Assembly (NCBI RefSeq): GCF_031393925.1
Contig: NZ_JANMWL010000174.1
Span: 1-22,191 of the forward strand
Reading direction: 5' to 3'
Origin: Methylibium sp031393925
GTDB taxonomy: Bacteria > Pseudomonadota > Gammaproteobacteria > Burkholderiales > Burkholderiaceae_C
Length of the DNA: 22,191 nucleotides
The first letter of the stretch is position 1, and each line of letters opens with the position of its first letter. Shown here one piece after another: positions 1 through 9,196 of this stretch. The notes under the pieces are model-generated. The model searched no databases. It was not told the DNA's origin and saw only the letters and a list, made by a program, of their open reading frames with translations. The position numbers and the translations under genes are program-made.

Positions 1-632
1 GGACCGAGACCGAATGGTCGCTCTCGCACGCCGAAGGCAGGCCCGGCTATGGCCGCCAGACCGCGCCGCACCATCATGTGGTGGCCTACGACTACGGCAT
101 CAAGCGCAACATCCTGCGCATGCTGGCCAGCCGCGGCTGCCAGGTCACGGTGGTGCCGGCGCGCACGCCGGCCGCCGCGGTGCTGTTGCTCGAGCCCGAC
201 GGCATCTTTTTGAGCAACGGGCCGGGCGACCCCGAACCTTGCGACTACGCTGTCGAGGCGACGCGCGCGCTGGTAGAGCGGGGCCTGCCGACCTTCGGCA
301 TCTGCCTCGGGCACCAGATCCTGGCGCTCGCCTCGGGCGCAAGAACCTTCAAGATGAAGTTTGGCCACCACGGCGCCAACCACCCGGTGAAGGATCTCGA
401 CTCGGGGCGCGTGAGCATCACCAGCCAGAACCACGGCTTCGCGGTCGACGAGAGCACGCTGCCATCGAACTTGCGCCCCACGCACGTGAGCTTGTTCGAC
501 GGCACGCTGCAGGGCCTGGCGCGCACCGACAAACCGGCGTTTTGCTTTCAGGGCCACCCCGAGGCTTCGCCCGGGCCGCACGACATCGGCTATTTGTTCG
601 ACCGCTTCATTGCGCTGATGGAAACGAACTGA
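1..632 (+). CDS. carA: Carbamoyl phosphate synthase small (glutaminase) subunit, 3' part
   Basis: The gene is truncated by the left window edge; its codons begin at position 3 and it stops with TGA at 630-632. What remains is the class I glutamine amidotransferase domain, which hydrolyses glutamine and channels ammonia to CarB for pyrimidine and arginine synthesis in the cytoplasm. Seen directly are the nucleophile motif GICLGHQ (Cys codon 303-305) and the downstream FQGHPEASPGP motif with the catalytic His and Glu. The inter-domain strand reading VVAYDYGIKRNILR is typical of CarA. The N-terminal CarA-specific domain lies outside the window. The stop is separated from the carB ATG by one base, so the two are co-transcribed and probably translationally coupled. 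There is no sign of disruption in the visible part. Confidence 0.97.
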   Translation, partial: TETEWSLSHAEGRPGYGRQTAPHHHVVAYDYGIKRNILRMLASRGCQVTVVPARTPAAAVLLLEPDGIFLSNGPGDPEPCDYAVEATRALVERGLPTFGICLGHQILALASGARTFKMKFGHHGANHPVKDLDSGRVSITSQNHGFAVDESTLPSNLRPTHVSLFDGTLQGLARTDKPAFCFQGHPEASPGPHDIGYLFDRFIALMETN

Positions 633-633
633 C

Positions 634-3906
<3,273 letters not shown>

Positions 3907-3932
3907 ACTGGCACGGCTTAGACGTCACTCAA

Positions 3933-3968
3933 GGCCGCCCCGGAGTCTCGGGGCGGCTGTGTTTTTTT
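3933..3968 (+). terminator. Intrinsic terminator after carB
   Basis: A GC-rich stem pairs 3934-3943 with 3948-3957 (nine Watson-Crick pairs and a terminal G-T pair) around an AGTC loop. A run of seven T residues follows at 3962-3968. This is a textbook Rho-independent terminator closing the carAB transcript. Only about 32 bases separate it from the greA start, so greA depends on a promoter in that short gap, on one inside carB, or on read-through. I could not identify a convincing promoter in the gap. Confidence 0.9.
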
Positions 3969-4000
3969 GAAGACCGCATCGATCCAGAGAGAACATTGCC

Positions 4001-4477
4001 ATGGTCACCATTCCGCTCACCCGACGCGGCGCCGAAAAACTCAAGAGCGAGCTGCAGCGCCTCAAATCCGTGGAACGCCATGCGGTGATCCAGGCGATCG
4101 CCGAGGCGCGTGCCCAGGGCGACTTGTCCGAGAACGCCGAGTACGAAGCCGCCAAGGACAAGCAGGGCTTCATCGAAGGCCGCATCCTCGAAATCGAAAG
4201 CAAGATGGCCGCGGCACAGATCATCGACCCGTCCACGCTCGATGCAGGTGGCAAGGTGGTGTTCGGCGCCACCGTCGAGCTCGAGGAAGAAAGTTCCGGC
4301 GAAGCCGTCACTTACCAGATCGTCGGCGACGACGAGGCCGACCTGAAGCAGGGTCTGATCTCGGTCAGCTCACCGATCGCGCGCGCCATGATCGGCCGCT
4401 TGGCCGGCGACGTGGCTGAGTTCCAGGCGCCCGGCGGCGTGCGGCGCTACGAGATCGTCGAGGTGCGTTACCTGTGA
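4001..4477 (+). CDS. greA: Transcription elongation factor GreA
   Basis: This 158-residue protein has the full length of the GreA family. GreA rescues backtracked RNA polymerase by stimulating cleavage of the nascent transcript. The N-terminal coiled coil covers about residues 8-75, and its tip carries the acidic pair D41 and E44 within GDLSENAEYEAAK, the residues that act through the polymerase secondary channel. The C-terminal FKBP-like domain contains the family motif ISVSSPIARAMIGRLAGD near residues 123-140. The ATG at 4001 follows a purine-rich AGAGAG ribosome site at about 3987. The gene starts just after the carB terminator. Its TGA overlaps the GTG start of the next gene by two bases, which suggests translational coupling. 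Confidence 0.97.
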   Translation: MVTIPLTRRGAEKLKSELQRLKSVERHAVIQAIAEARAQGDLSENAEYEAAKDKQGFIEGRILEIESKMAAAQIIDPSTLDAGGKVVFGATVELEEESSGEAVTYQIVGDDEADLKQGLISVSSPIARAMIGRLAGDVAEFQAPGGVRRYEIVEVRYL

Positions 4478-4926
4478 GGTTCGCGTCGGCGGCCCCTGCG
4501 CTCGATCGGCTGCGCCGGTTGCTGCCAGGTTTGTGGCTCGGTGGGCTGCTGGCGCTGGCCCTGATTGCCGCACCCGCGCTGTTCGCATTGCTCGATCGGC
4601 CCTGCGCAGGCCGCGCCGCCGCGCGGCTGTTTGCCGTCGAGGCGCAGGCGAGTCTGCTGCTGGGTGGCGCGCTGGGCCTGCTCGAGCAGCGCCGCGCCGC
4701 GGCCGGGTCCGGACCGCGCATAAGTGCCGAACTGCTGATGGCGCTTGGCGCCCTGTTTTGTACTTTGCTTGGCCACCACGCATTGCAACCGATGCTGGAG
4801 GCGGCACGCGACGGGCAGGGGCGCTGGTCATTTGCCGCGCTGCACGGCGCGTCGGCAGCGTTGTTTGGCTTGAAGACCGTGCTGGTCGCAGCGCTGGCCT
4901 GGCGCGCGAGCCGCGCCGACGCCTGA
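4474..4926 (+). CDS. DUF4149-type small inner membrane protein
   Basis: This 150-residue hydrophobic protein of unknown function resembles the DUF4149 (TMEM205-like) proteins found next to greA in Burkholderiales. Four likely membrane helices lie near residues 17-40, 57-72, 86-104 and 122-143. Conserved-looking features are APALFALLDRPCAGRAAARLF after helix 1 and LHGASAALFGLKTVLVAA in helix 4. The GTG start at 4474 overlaps the greA stop (GTGA), which supports this start and co-expression with greA. It is followed 11 bases later by the convergent yhbY stop. Family assignment is from pattern and position; the biochemical role is unknown. Confidence 0.8.
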   Translation: MRFASAAPALDRLRRLLPGLWLGGLLALALIAAPALFALLDRPCAGRAAARLFAVEAQASLLLGGALGLLEQRRAAAGSGPRISAELLMALGALFCTLLGHHALQPMLEAARDGQGRWSFAALHGASAALFGLKTVLVAALAWRASRADA

Positions 4927-4937
4927 GTGCCCCCGCG

Positions 4938-5408
4938 CTAGACGCCGCGTTTCTTGGCGCTCGGAATGCGCTTCTTGGCGCGCTTGACGATGCCGCCCGC
5001 GGTGAGCCGTTCGTTGCCGAGCACGGTGAGCTTCTTGACCTGGGCGCGGTGGTTGCCGCTCTTGGAAAACTTGAGGATCTTCACCACGCGCGGACCGGAT
5101 TTGCGCGTTTCGTCCTCGATCTTCACTTTTTCGGGGACCGGGCGCCACAGCACCAACAGCTTGCCGATGTGCTGCACCGGCGCGGCGCCGAGCTGTTCGC
5201 ACAGCGTGGCGAGCAACGCCCCGCGCTGTTCGCGCTCGTTCGAAAACACTCGCAGCTTGATGAGCCCGTGGGCATTAAGGGCGACGTCGGCTTCCTTGAT
5301 CACCGCGGGCGTGAGTCCGTCGCCGCCGATCATGACAACCGGGTCGAGGTGGTGCGCCTCGGCGCGGTGGGTTCTGCGCTCGGCGGCAGTCAATTCAAAT
5401 GCAGGCAT
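4938..5408 (-). CDS. yhbY: YhbY/CRM-domain RNA-binding protein
   Basis: This 156-residue protein begins with a CRM (CRS1-YhbY) domain at about residues 5-95. The domain contains the GGDGLTPAVIKEADVALNAHGLIKLRV block, which corresponds to the GxxG RNA-binding loop region. The family associates with pre-50S ribosomal particles. The ATG at 5408 was chosen because the CRM domain begins directly after it; further upstream in-frame starts would run into the divergent rlmE gene. After the CRM core there is a basic tail of about 61 residues rich in Lys and Arg, ending AKKRIPSAKKRGV. This makes the protein much longer than E. coli YhbY (about 97). The gene is divergent from rlmE across 19 bases, and both products act on the large ribosomal subunit. 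Confidence 0.92.
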   Translation of the reverse strand: MPAFELTAAERRTHRAEAHHLDPVVMIGGDGLTPAVIKEADVALNAHGLIKLRVFSNEREQRGALLATLCEQLGAAPVQHIGKLLVLWRPVPEKVKIEDETRKSGPRVVKILKFSKSGNHRAQVKKLTVLGNERLTAGGIVKRAKKRIPSAKKRGV

Positions 5409-5427
5409 CCCCGTATTATCGACCCGC
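5409..5427. promoter_or_regulatory. Candidate shared divergent promoter between yhbY and rlmE
   Basis: The whole gap between the two divergent start codons holds one AT-rich patch. On the plus strand it reads TATTAT (5414-5419). On the minus strand the same bases read GATAAT (5420-5415). Each is a fair -10 hexamer for its own direction, and each would place the transcript start only a few bases from its ATG. No good -35 hexamer is seen at normal spacing on either side. Initiation here would give nearly leaderless messages. This is an inference from hexamer resemblance only. Confidence 0.35.
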
Positions 5428-6150
5428 ATGAAAGTCAAGACGAAGAGCAAGAAGGTCAACAAGGCGTGGCTCAACGACCATGTCAACGATCCCTACGTGA
5501 AACTGGCGCACAAAGAGGGTTATCGCGCACGTGCCGCGTACAAATTGAAGGAGATCGACGAGACGCTTGGCCTGATCAAACCGGGCCAACTCGTGGTCGA
5601 TCTCGGCGCCGCGCCAGGCGCGTGGAGCCAGTACCTGCGGCGAAAGTTCGCGCCGCGTGATGCTGGCACCGGCGGCGCGGCCGTGGGTTCGCTCAACGGC
5701 ACCATCATCGCTCTGGACCTGATCGACTGCGAACCGATTGAGGGTGTGCAGTTCATTCGGGGCGACTTTCACGACGCGGCCGTTCTGGAGCGGCTCGATG
5801 CCGCCCTGGCGGGGCGTCCGATCGATGTGGTGGTCTCGGACATGGCGCCCAATTTGTCTGGCATCGCCTCGTCCGATGCGGCGCGCGTGGCCCTGCTGGT
5901 CGAACTGGCGGTCGAGTTTGCAGAAACACGCTTGCGCAGCGGCGGTGCACTCGTGTGCAAACTCTTTCACGGCAGCGGCCACAGCCAGTTGGTCGAGCTT
6001 TTCAAGCAGCGGTTTCGCGTCGTCAAGCCGATCAAGCCAAAGGCTTCGCGCGACAAGTCTTCGGAAACCTTCCTGGTCGGCATCGGTCCGAAGCAGGGCC
6101 GAAGCGAAGCGGCGCGAGGCAAAGCCGACGATCCGTTTGAAACAGCATGA
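5428..6150 (+). CDS. rlmE: 23S rRNA 2'-O-methyltransferase RlmE (FtsJ/RrmJ)
   Basis: This 240-residue Rossmann-fold methyltransferase uses S-adenosylmethionine to 2'-O-methylate U2552 of 23S rRNA (E. coli numbering), a late step of 50S assembly. The SAM motif VVDLGAAPGAWSQYL lies at about residues 56-70. The K-D-K-E catalytic set is visible as K39 (AAYKL), D138 (VSDMAPN), K178 (VCKLF) and E213 (SSETF). Against E. coli K38/D124/K164/E199, the shift from +1 to +14 places an insertion of about 13 residues after the SAM motif, in the Gly/Ala-rich stretch near residues 77-91. The ATG at 5428 aligns with the family N-terminus. A longer in-frame reading upstream would overlap yhbY and is rejected. 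ftsH lies downstream, as in E. coli. Confidence 0.97.
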   Translation: MKVKTKSKKVNKAWLNDHVNDPYVKLAHKEGYRARAAYKLKEIDETLGLIKPGQLVVDLGAAPGAWSQYLRRKFAPRDAGTGGAAVGSLNGTIIALDLIDCEPIEGVQFIRGDFHDAAVLERLDAALAGRPIDVVVSDMAPNLSGIASSDAARVALLVELAVEFAETRLRSGGALVCKLFHGSGHSQLVELFKQRFRVVKPIKPKASRDKSSETFLVGIGPKQGRSEAARGKADDPFETA

Positions 6151-6201
6151 AACCGGTCAATGTCCATGGGCGCGCATCGCCAAGGCGGCCGGGCCTGCAG
6201 T

Positions 6202-6229
6202 CTTGATCGGACTAAAATCGGCGCCATCT
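6202..6229 (+). promoter_or_regulatory. Candidate sigma-32 (heat-shock) promoter of ftsH
   Basis: CTTGATC (6202-6208) and CGCCATCT (6222-6229) are separated by 13 bases. They match the RpoH consensus CTTGAAA / CCCCATNT at 5 of 7 positions and at all but one defined position. In E. coli rlmE-ftsH is a sigma-32 operon, so a heat-shock promoter here is biologically expected. A TAAAAT hexamer at 6213-6218 might additionally serve as a sigma-70 -10 element, though I see no good -35 for it. The predicted sigma-32 start lies at about 6235-6236. Confidence 0.55.
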
Positions 6230-6256
6230 CACGAGATGGATGGAATGATTCTCGTG
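6224..6256 (+). repeat. Overlapping, mutually exclusive inverted repeats in the ftsH leader
   Basis: Two perfect 7-bp inverted repeats overlap. The first pairs CCATCTC (6224-6230) with GAGATGG (6233-6239) across two bases, forming a 16-bp near-continuous palindrome over the candidate -10 element. The second pairs CACGAGA (6230-6236) with TCTCGTG (6250-6256) across 13 bases. They share 6230 and 6233-6236, so an RNA could form only one at a time. The first could equally be a DNA operator. Function is unknown. Confidence 0.45.
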
Positions 6257-6310
6257 CTGCAGTTGGAGCCCACCCTGGGCCGTGAAGTGGTAATGAAGGA
6301 GCCGCGGTGA
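6236..6310 (+). other. Possible 24-codon leader ORF overlapping the ftsH start
   Basis: An ATG at 6236 opens a 24-codon frame reading MDGMILVLQLEPTLGREVVM, then KEPR and TGA at 6308-6310. The TGA overlaps the ftsH GTG (GTGA), the same junction type as greA/DUF4149. The ATG sits at the start site predicted for the sigma-32-like promoter, so translation would be leaderless. The AAGGAG ribosome site of ftsH lies inside this frame. It may be a coupling or leader peptide, or chance. Confidence 0.3.
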
Positions 6311-8223
6311 ACAATCAATGGTTTTCCAAGGTCGCAGTCTGGCTGGTCATTGGCTTGGTGCTGTTTACTGTGTTCAAGCAGTTCGACGGCAAGGTGAGCG
6401 CCACTGGCCAGATCGGCTATTCCGACTTCCTGGAAGAGGTGCGCAGCAAGCACATTGCTGCGGTGACTTTGCAGGAAAGCGGCAGTGGCGCAACCGAGAT
6501 TCGCGCCCAGACCACCGACGGCAAGACGCTTCGCACCACCGCCACCTACCTTGACCGCGGCCTGGTCGGCGACCTGATCAACAACAACGTCAAGTTCGAT
6601 GTGAAGCCGCGCGAAGAGCCGTCGGTGCTGATGAGCATCCTGCTGTCGTGGGGCCCGATGCTGCTGTTGATTGGCGTGTGGATCTACTTCATGCGCCAGA
6701 TGCAGGGCGGTGGCAAGGGCGGCGCCTTCAGCTTCGGCAAGAGCAAGGCACGCATGCTCGACGAGGCCAACAACACCACTTCCTTTGCCGATGTCGCCGG
6801 CTGCGACGAGGCCAAGGAAGAGGTCAAGGAACTGGTCGACTTCCTGAAGGATCCGCAGAAGTACCAGAAGCTCGGCGGCCGCATTCCTCGCGGGGTGCTG
6901 CTGGTCGGTCCTCCCGGCACCGGCAAGACCTTGCTGGCCAAGGCGATCGCGGGTGAGGCCAAGGTGCCGTTCTTCAGCATTTCGGGTTCTGACTTTGTCG
7001 AGATGTTTGTCGGCGTGGGCGCGGCCCGTGTGCGCGACATGTTCGACCAGGCGAAGAAAAATTCGCCCTGCATCATCTTCATCGACGAGATCGATGCCGT
7101 CGGGCGGCATCGTGGAGCCGGACTTGGCGGCGGCAACGACGAGCGCGAACAGACCTTGAATCAGATGCTCGTCGAAATGGACGGCTTCGAGACCAATGTC
7201 GGCGTGATCGTGATGGCGGCCACCAACCGGCCCGACATCCTCGACCCCGCGCTGCTGCGCCCCGGCCGCTTTGACCGACAGGTCTACGTGACCTTGCCCG
7301 ACGTGCGCGGTCGTGAGCAGATCCTCAACGTCCACATGCGCAAGGTACCGATCGGGCAGGACATTCGCGCCGACATTCTGGCGCGCGGCACGCCGGGATT
7401 CTCGGGCGCCGATCTGGCCAATCTGGTCAACGAGTCGGCGCTGTTTGCTGCGCGGCGCAGTGCGCGCGTGGTCGAGATGGTCGACTTCGAGAAGGCCAAG
7501 GACAAGATCATGATGGGCCCGGAGCGCAAGTCCATGATCATGCCGGAGGACGAGCGCCGCAACACCGCCTACCACGAGTCCGGCCATGCGCTGGTGGCGC
7601 GCCTGATGCCTAAGACCGACCCGGTCCACAAAGTGACGGTGATCCCGCGTGGACGTGCCCTGGGCGTGACCATGCAGCTGCCTGAAGGCGACCGCTACAG
7701 CCTCGACAAGGAGCGCATGCTCAGCACGATTTCGGTGCTGTTCGGTGGTCGCATCGCCGAGGAGGTGTTCATGAACCAGATGACCACGGGTGCCAGCAAC
7801 GACTTCGAGCGCGCCACGCAGATTGCCCGCGACATGGTCACGCGCTACGGCATGACCGACGAGTTGGGTCCGATGGTGTATGCAGAGAACGAAGGCGAAG
7901 TCTTCCTCGGCCGTTCGATCACCAAACAGGTCAATGTGTCGGAAGAAACGATGCAGAAGGTCGACAAGCAAATCCGCAAGATCATCGACGACCAATACAA
8001 CCGGGCGCGCAAGCTGATCGAGGACAACCAGGACAAGATCCATGCCTTGGCCAAGGCGCTGCTGGAATGGGAAACCATCGACAGCGAGCAGATCGACGAC
8101 ATCATGTCCGGCAAGCCGCCGCGGCCGCCGAAGGACTGGACGTCCACCAGCAGCGGCAACAACCGCAGCGGTGGCGGAGGGGCTGTCAACGTCAACCCGG
8201 ACGAGGCGCCCGCCACGGTTTGA
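6307..8223 (+). CDS. ftsH: ATP-dependent membrane zinc metalloprotease FtsH
   Basis: This 638-residue AAA+ protease degrades misfolded membrane proteins and, in enterobacteria, sigma-32 and LpxC. Two membrane helices (about residues 9-25 and 108-127) flank a small periplasmic domain. The AAA module follows: Walker A GPPGTGKT at 201-208, Walker B FIDEID at 258-263, pore motif with MFVG near 233-236, and second region of homology ATNRPDILDPALLRPGRFDR at 305-324. The zinc site is HESGH at 423-427, with a third acidic ligand in GASNDFERA near 499. The C-terminal tail is Gly/Ser/Asn-rich. The start is GTG at 6307, supported by AAGGAG at 6296-6301 and by the conserved NNQWFSKVAVW start. The 156-base upstream gap holds a heat-shock-like promoter, inverted repeats and a possible leader ORF; two hairpins follow the gene. 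Confidence 0.98.
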   Translation: MNNQWFSKVAVWLVIGLVLFTVFKQFDGKVSATGQIGYSDFLEEVRSKHIAAVTLQESGSGATEIRAQTTDGKTLRTTATYLDRGLVGDLINNNVKFDVKPREEPSVLMSILLSWGPMLLLIGVWIYFMRQMQGGGKGGAFSFGKSKARMLDEANNTTSFADVAGCDEAKEEVKELVDFLKDPQKYQKLGGRIPRGVLLVGPPGTGKTLLAKAIAGEAKVPFFSISGSDFVEMFVGVGAARVRDMFDQAKKNSPCIIFIDEIDAVGRHRGAGLGGGNDEREQTLNQMLVEMDGFETNVGVIVMAATNRPDILDPALLRPGRFDRQVYVTLPDVRGREQILNVHMRKVPIGQDIRADILARGTPGFSGADLANLVNESALFAARRSARVVEMVDFEKAKDKIMMGPERKSMIMPEDERRNTAYHESGHALVARLMPKTDPVHKVTVIPRGRALGVTMQLPEGDRYSLDKERMLSTISVLFGGRIAEEVFMNQMTTGASNDFERATQIARDMVTRYGMTDELGPMVYAENEGEVFLGRSITKQVNVSEETMQKVDKQIRKIIDDQYNRARKLIEDNQDKIHALAKALLEWETIDSEQIDDIMSGKPPRPPKDWTSTSSGNNRSGGGGAVNVNPDEAPATV

Positions 8224-8229
8224 GCGTCG

Positions 8230-8305
8230 GCGCCGGGGTTGCCGGCGCTACCGAGGCCCGCCCGGCCTCACCTTCTCCCGAACGGGGCCTCGCCGGCCCC
8301 GTTTT
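8230..8305 (+). terminator. Tandem hairpins and terminator after ftsH
   Basis: The first hairpin pairs GCGCCGG (8230-8236) with CCGGCGC (8242-8248) around GGTTG, starting seven bases after the stop. The second is a 9-bp perfect stem, 8281-8289 with 8295-8303, around TCGCC. It ends in a short TTTT at 8302-8305 and looks like an intrinsic terminator. folP starts 25 bases beyond the second hairpin with no clear promoter between. Partial termination with read-through into folP-glmM is therefore likely. Confidence 0.75.
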
Positions 8306-8329
8306 CCATTTGCGCGAAACTCGCCGCCC

Positions 8330-9160
8330 ATGCTCTGGCAAACCACTCGCTTCTCGATCGACCTGGCGATGCCGCGCGTAATGGGCATCGTCAATCTCAC
8401 CCCCGATTCGTTTTCGGACGGTGGCATGCATGGCGGCGCGCTGGCGCACTGCGAGCGGCTGCTGACGGAAGGCGCCGACATGCTCGACCTCGGCGGCGAG
8501 TCCACTCGCCCTGGCGCCGAGCCGGTGGCGCTTGGCGACGAGCTGGCGCGCGTGCTGCCAGTGCTGCGTGAGGCGGTGCGTCTGGGGGTGCCAATTTCCA
8601 TCGACACCTACAAGACCGAGGTGATGCGTGCCGCGCTCGACCTGGGCGTGGACATCGTCAACGACATCAAGGCGCTGCGCGCGCCGGGGGCGCTCGACGT
8701 GGTTGCTGCGCACCCGGCCTGCGGCGTCTGCCTCATGCATATGCGCGGCGATGAGCCACGGACCATGCAGGATGGCGAGCCTCGCTACGACGACGTGGTG
8801 GCGTCGGTGCGCGAGTTCCTGCGTGAGCGGCTCGAAGCGCTGCGCGCACGTGGCGTGGCCGCAGAGCGCGTCGTGCTCGACCCGGGCATCGGCTTTGGCA
8901 AGCGCAGCGAGCACAACCTCGCTTTGCTGGCGCGCCAGTCGGAGTTGATGGCGCTCGGCCGGCCGCTGCTGGCCGGCTGGTCGCGCAAGAGCACGCTCGG
9001 CCGCGTCATCGGGAGGGAGGCGCTCGGCGAGCGGCTCGTGGCCAGCGTGGCGGCGGCGCTGGCGGCAGTGCAGCGTGGGGCGCGCATCGTGCGGGTACAC
9101 GACGTGCAGGCGACGGTCGACGCCCTCGCGGTCTGGCGCGCAGCAGGCCTGCCGGGTTGA
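8330..9160 (+). CDS. folP: Dihydropteroate synthase
   Basis: This 276-residue TIM-barrel enzyme joins p-aminobenzoate to dihydropterin pyrophosphate in folate synthesis and is the sulfonamide target. Visible motifs are MGIVNLTPDSFSDGG (pyrophosphate loop, N22), MLDLGGESTRPGA (D53), ISIDTYK (D92), VNDIKAL (N111), LDPGIGFGK (D184), GWSRKS (K220) and the C-terminal RVHDV. All expected pterin and pABA contacts are present. The ATG at 8330 places the first motif at the normal distance from the N-terminus. No Shine-Dalgarno sequence precedes it, and the twelve bases ending in the ATG are identical to those at the glmM start. It lies between the ftsH terminator and glmM, a conserved proteobacterial arrangement. 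Confidence 0.96.
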   Translation: MLWQTTRFSIDLAMPRVMGIVNLTPDSFSDGGMHGGALAHCERLLTEGADMLDLGGESTRPGAEPVALGDELARVLPVLREAVRLGVPISIDTYKTEVMRAALDLGVDIVNDIKALRAPGALDVVAAHPACGVCLMHMRGDEPRTMQDGEPRYDDVVASVREFLRERLEALRARGVAAERVVLDPGIGFGKRSEHNLALLARQSELMALGRPLLAGWSRKSTLGRVIGREALGERLVASVAAALAAVQRGARIVRVHDVQATVDALAVWRAAGLPG

Positions 9161-9196
9161 GCTGACGGCGTGTGCCGGCGGGCACAATCGCCGCCC

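Noticed and set aside
3907..4000. A promoter for greA in the carB-greA gap
   Set aside because: The gap is mostly the terminator. No -35/-10 pair or sigma-54 pair with correct spacing was found.
6229..8043. A 604-codon open frame antisense to ftsH
   Set aside because: It has the same GC-driven shadow composition, and the FtsH motifs on the plus strand are complete.
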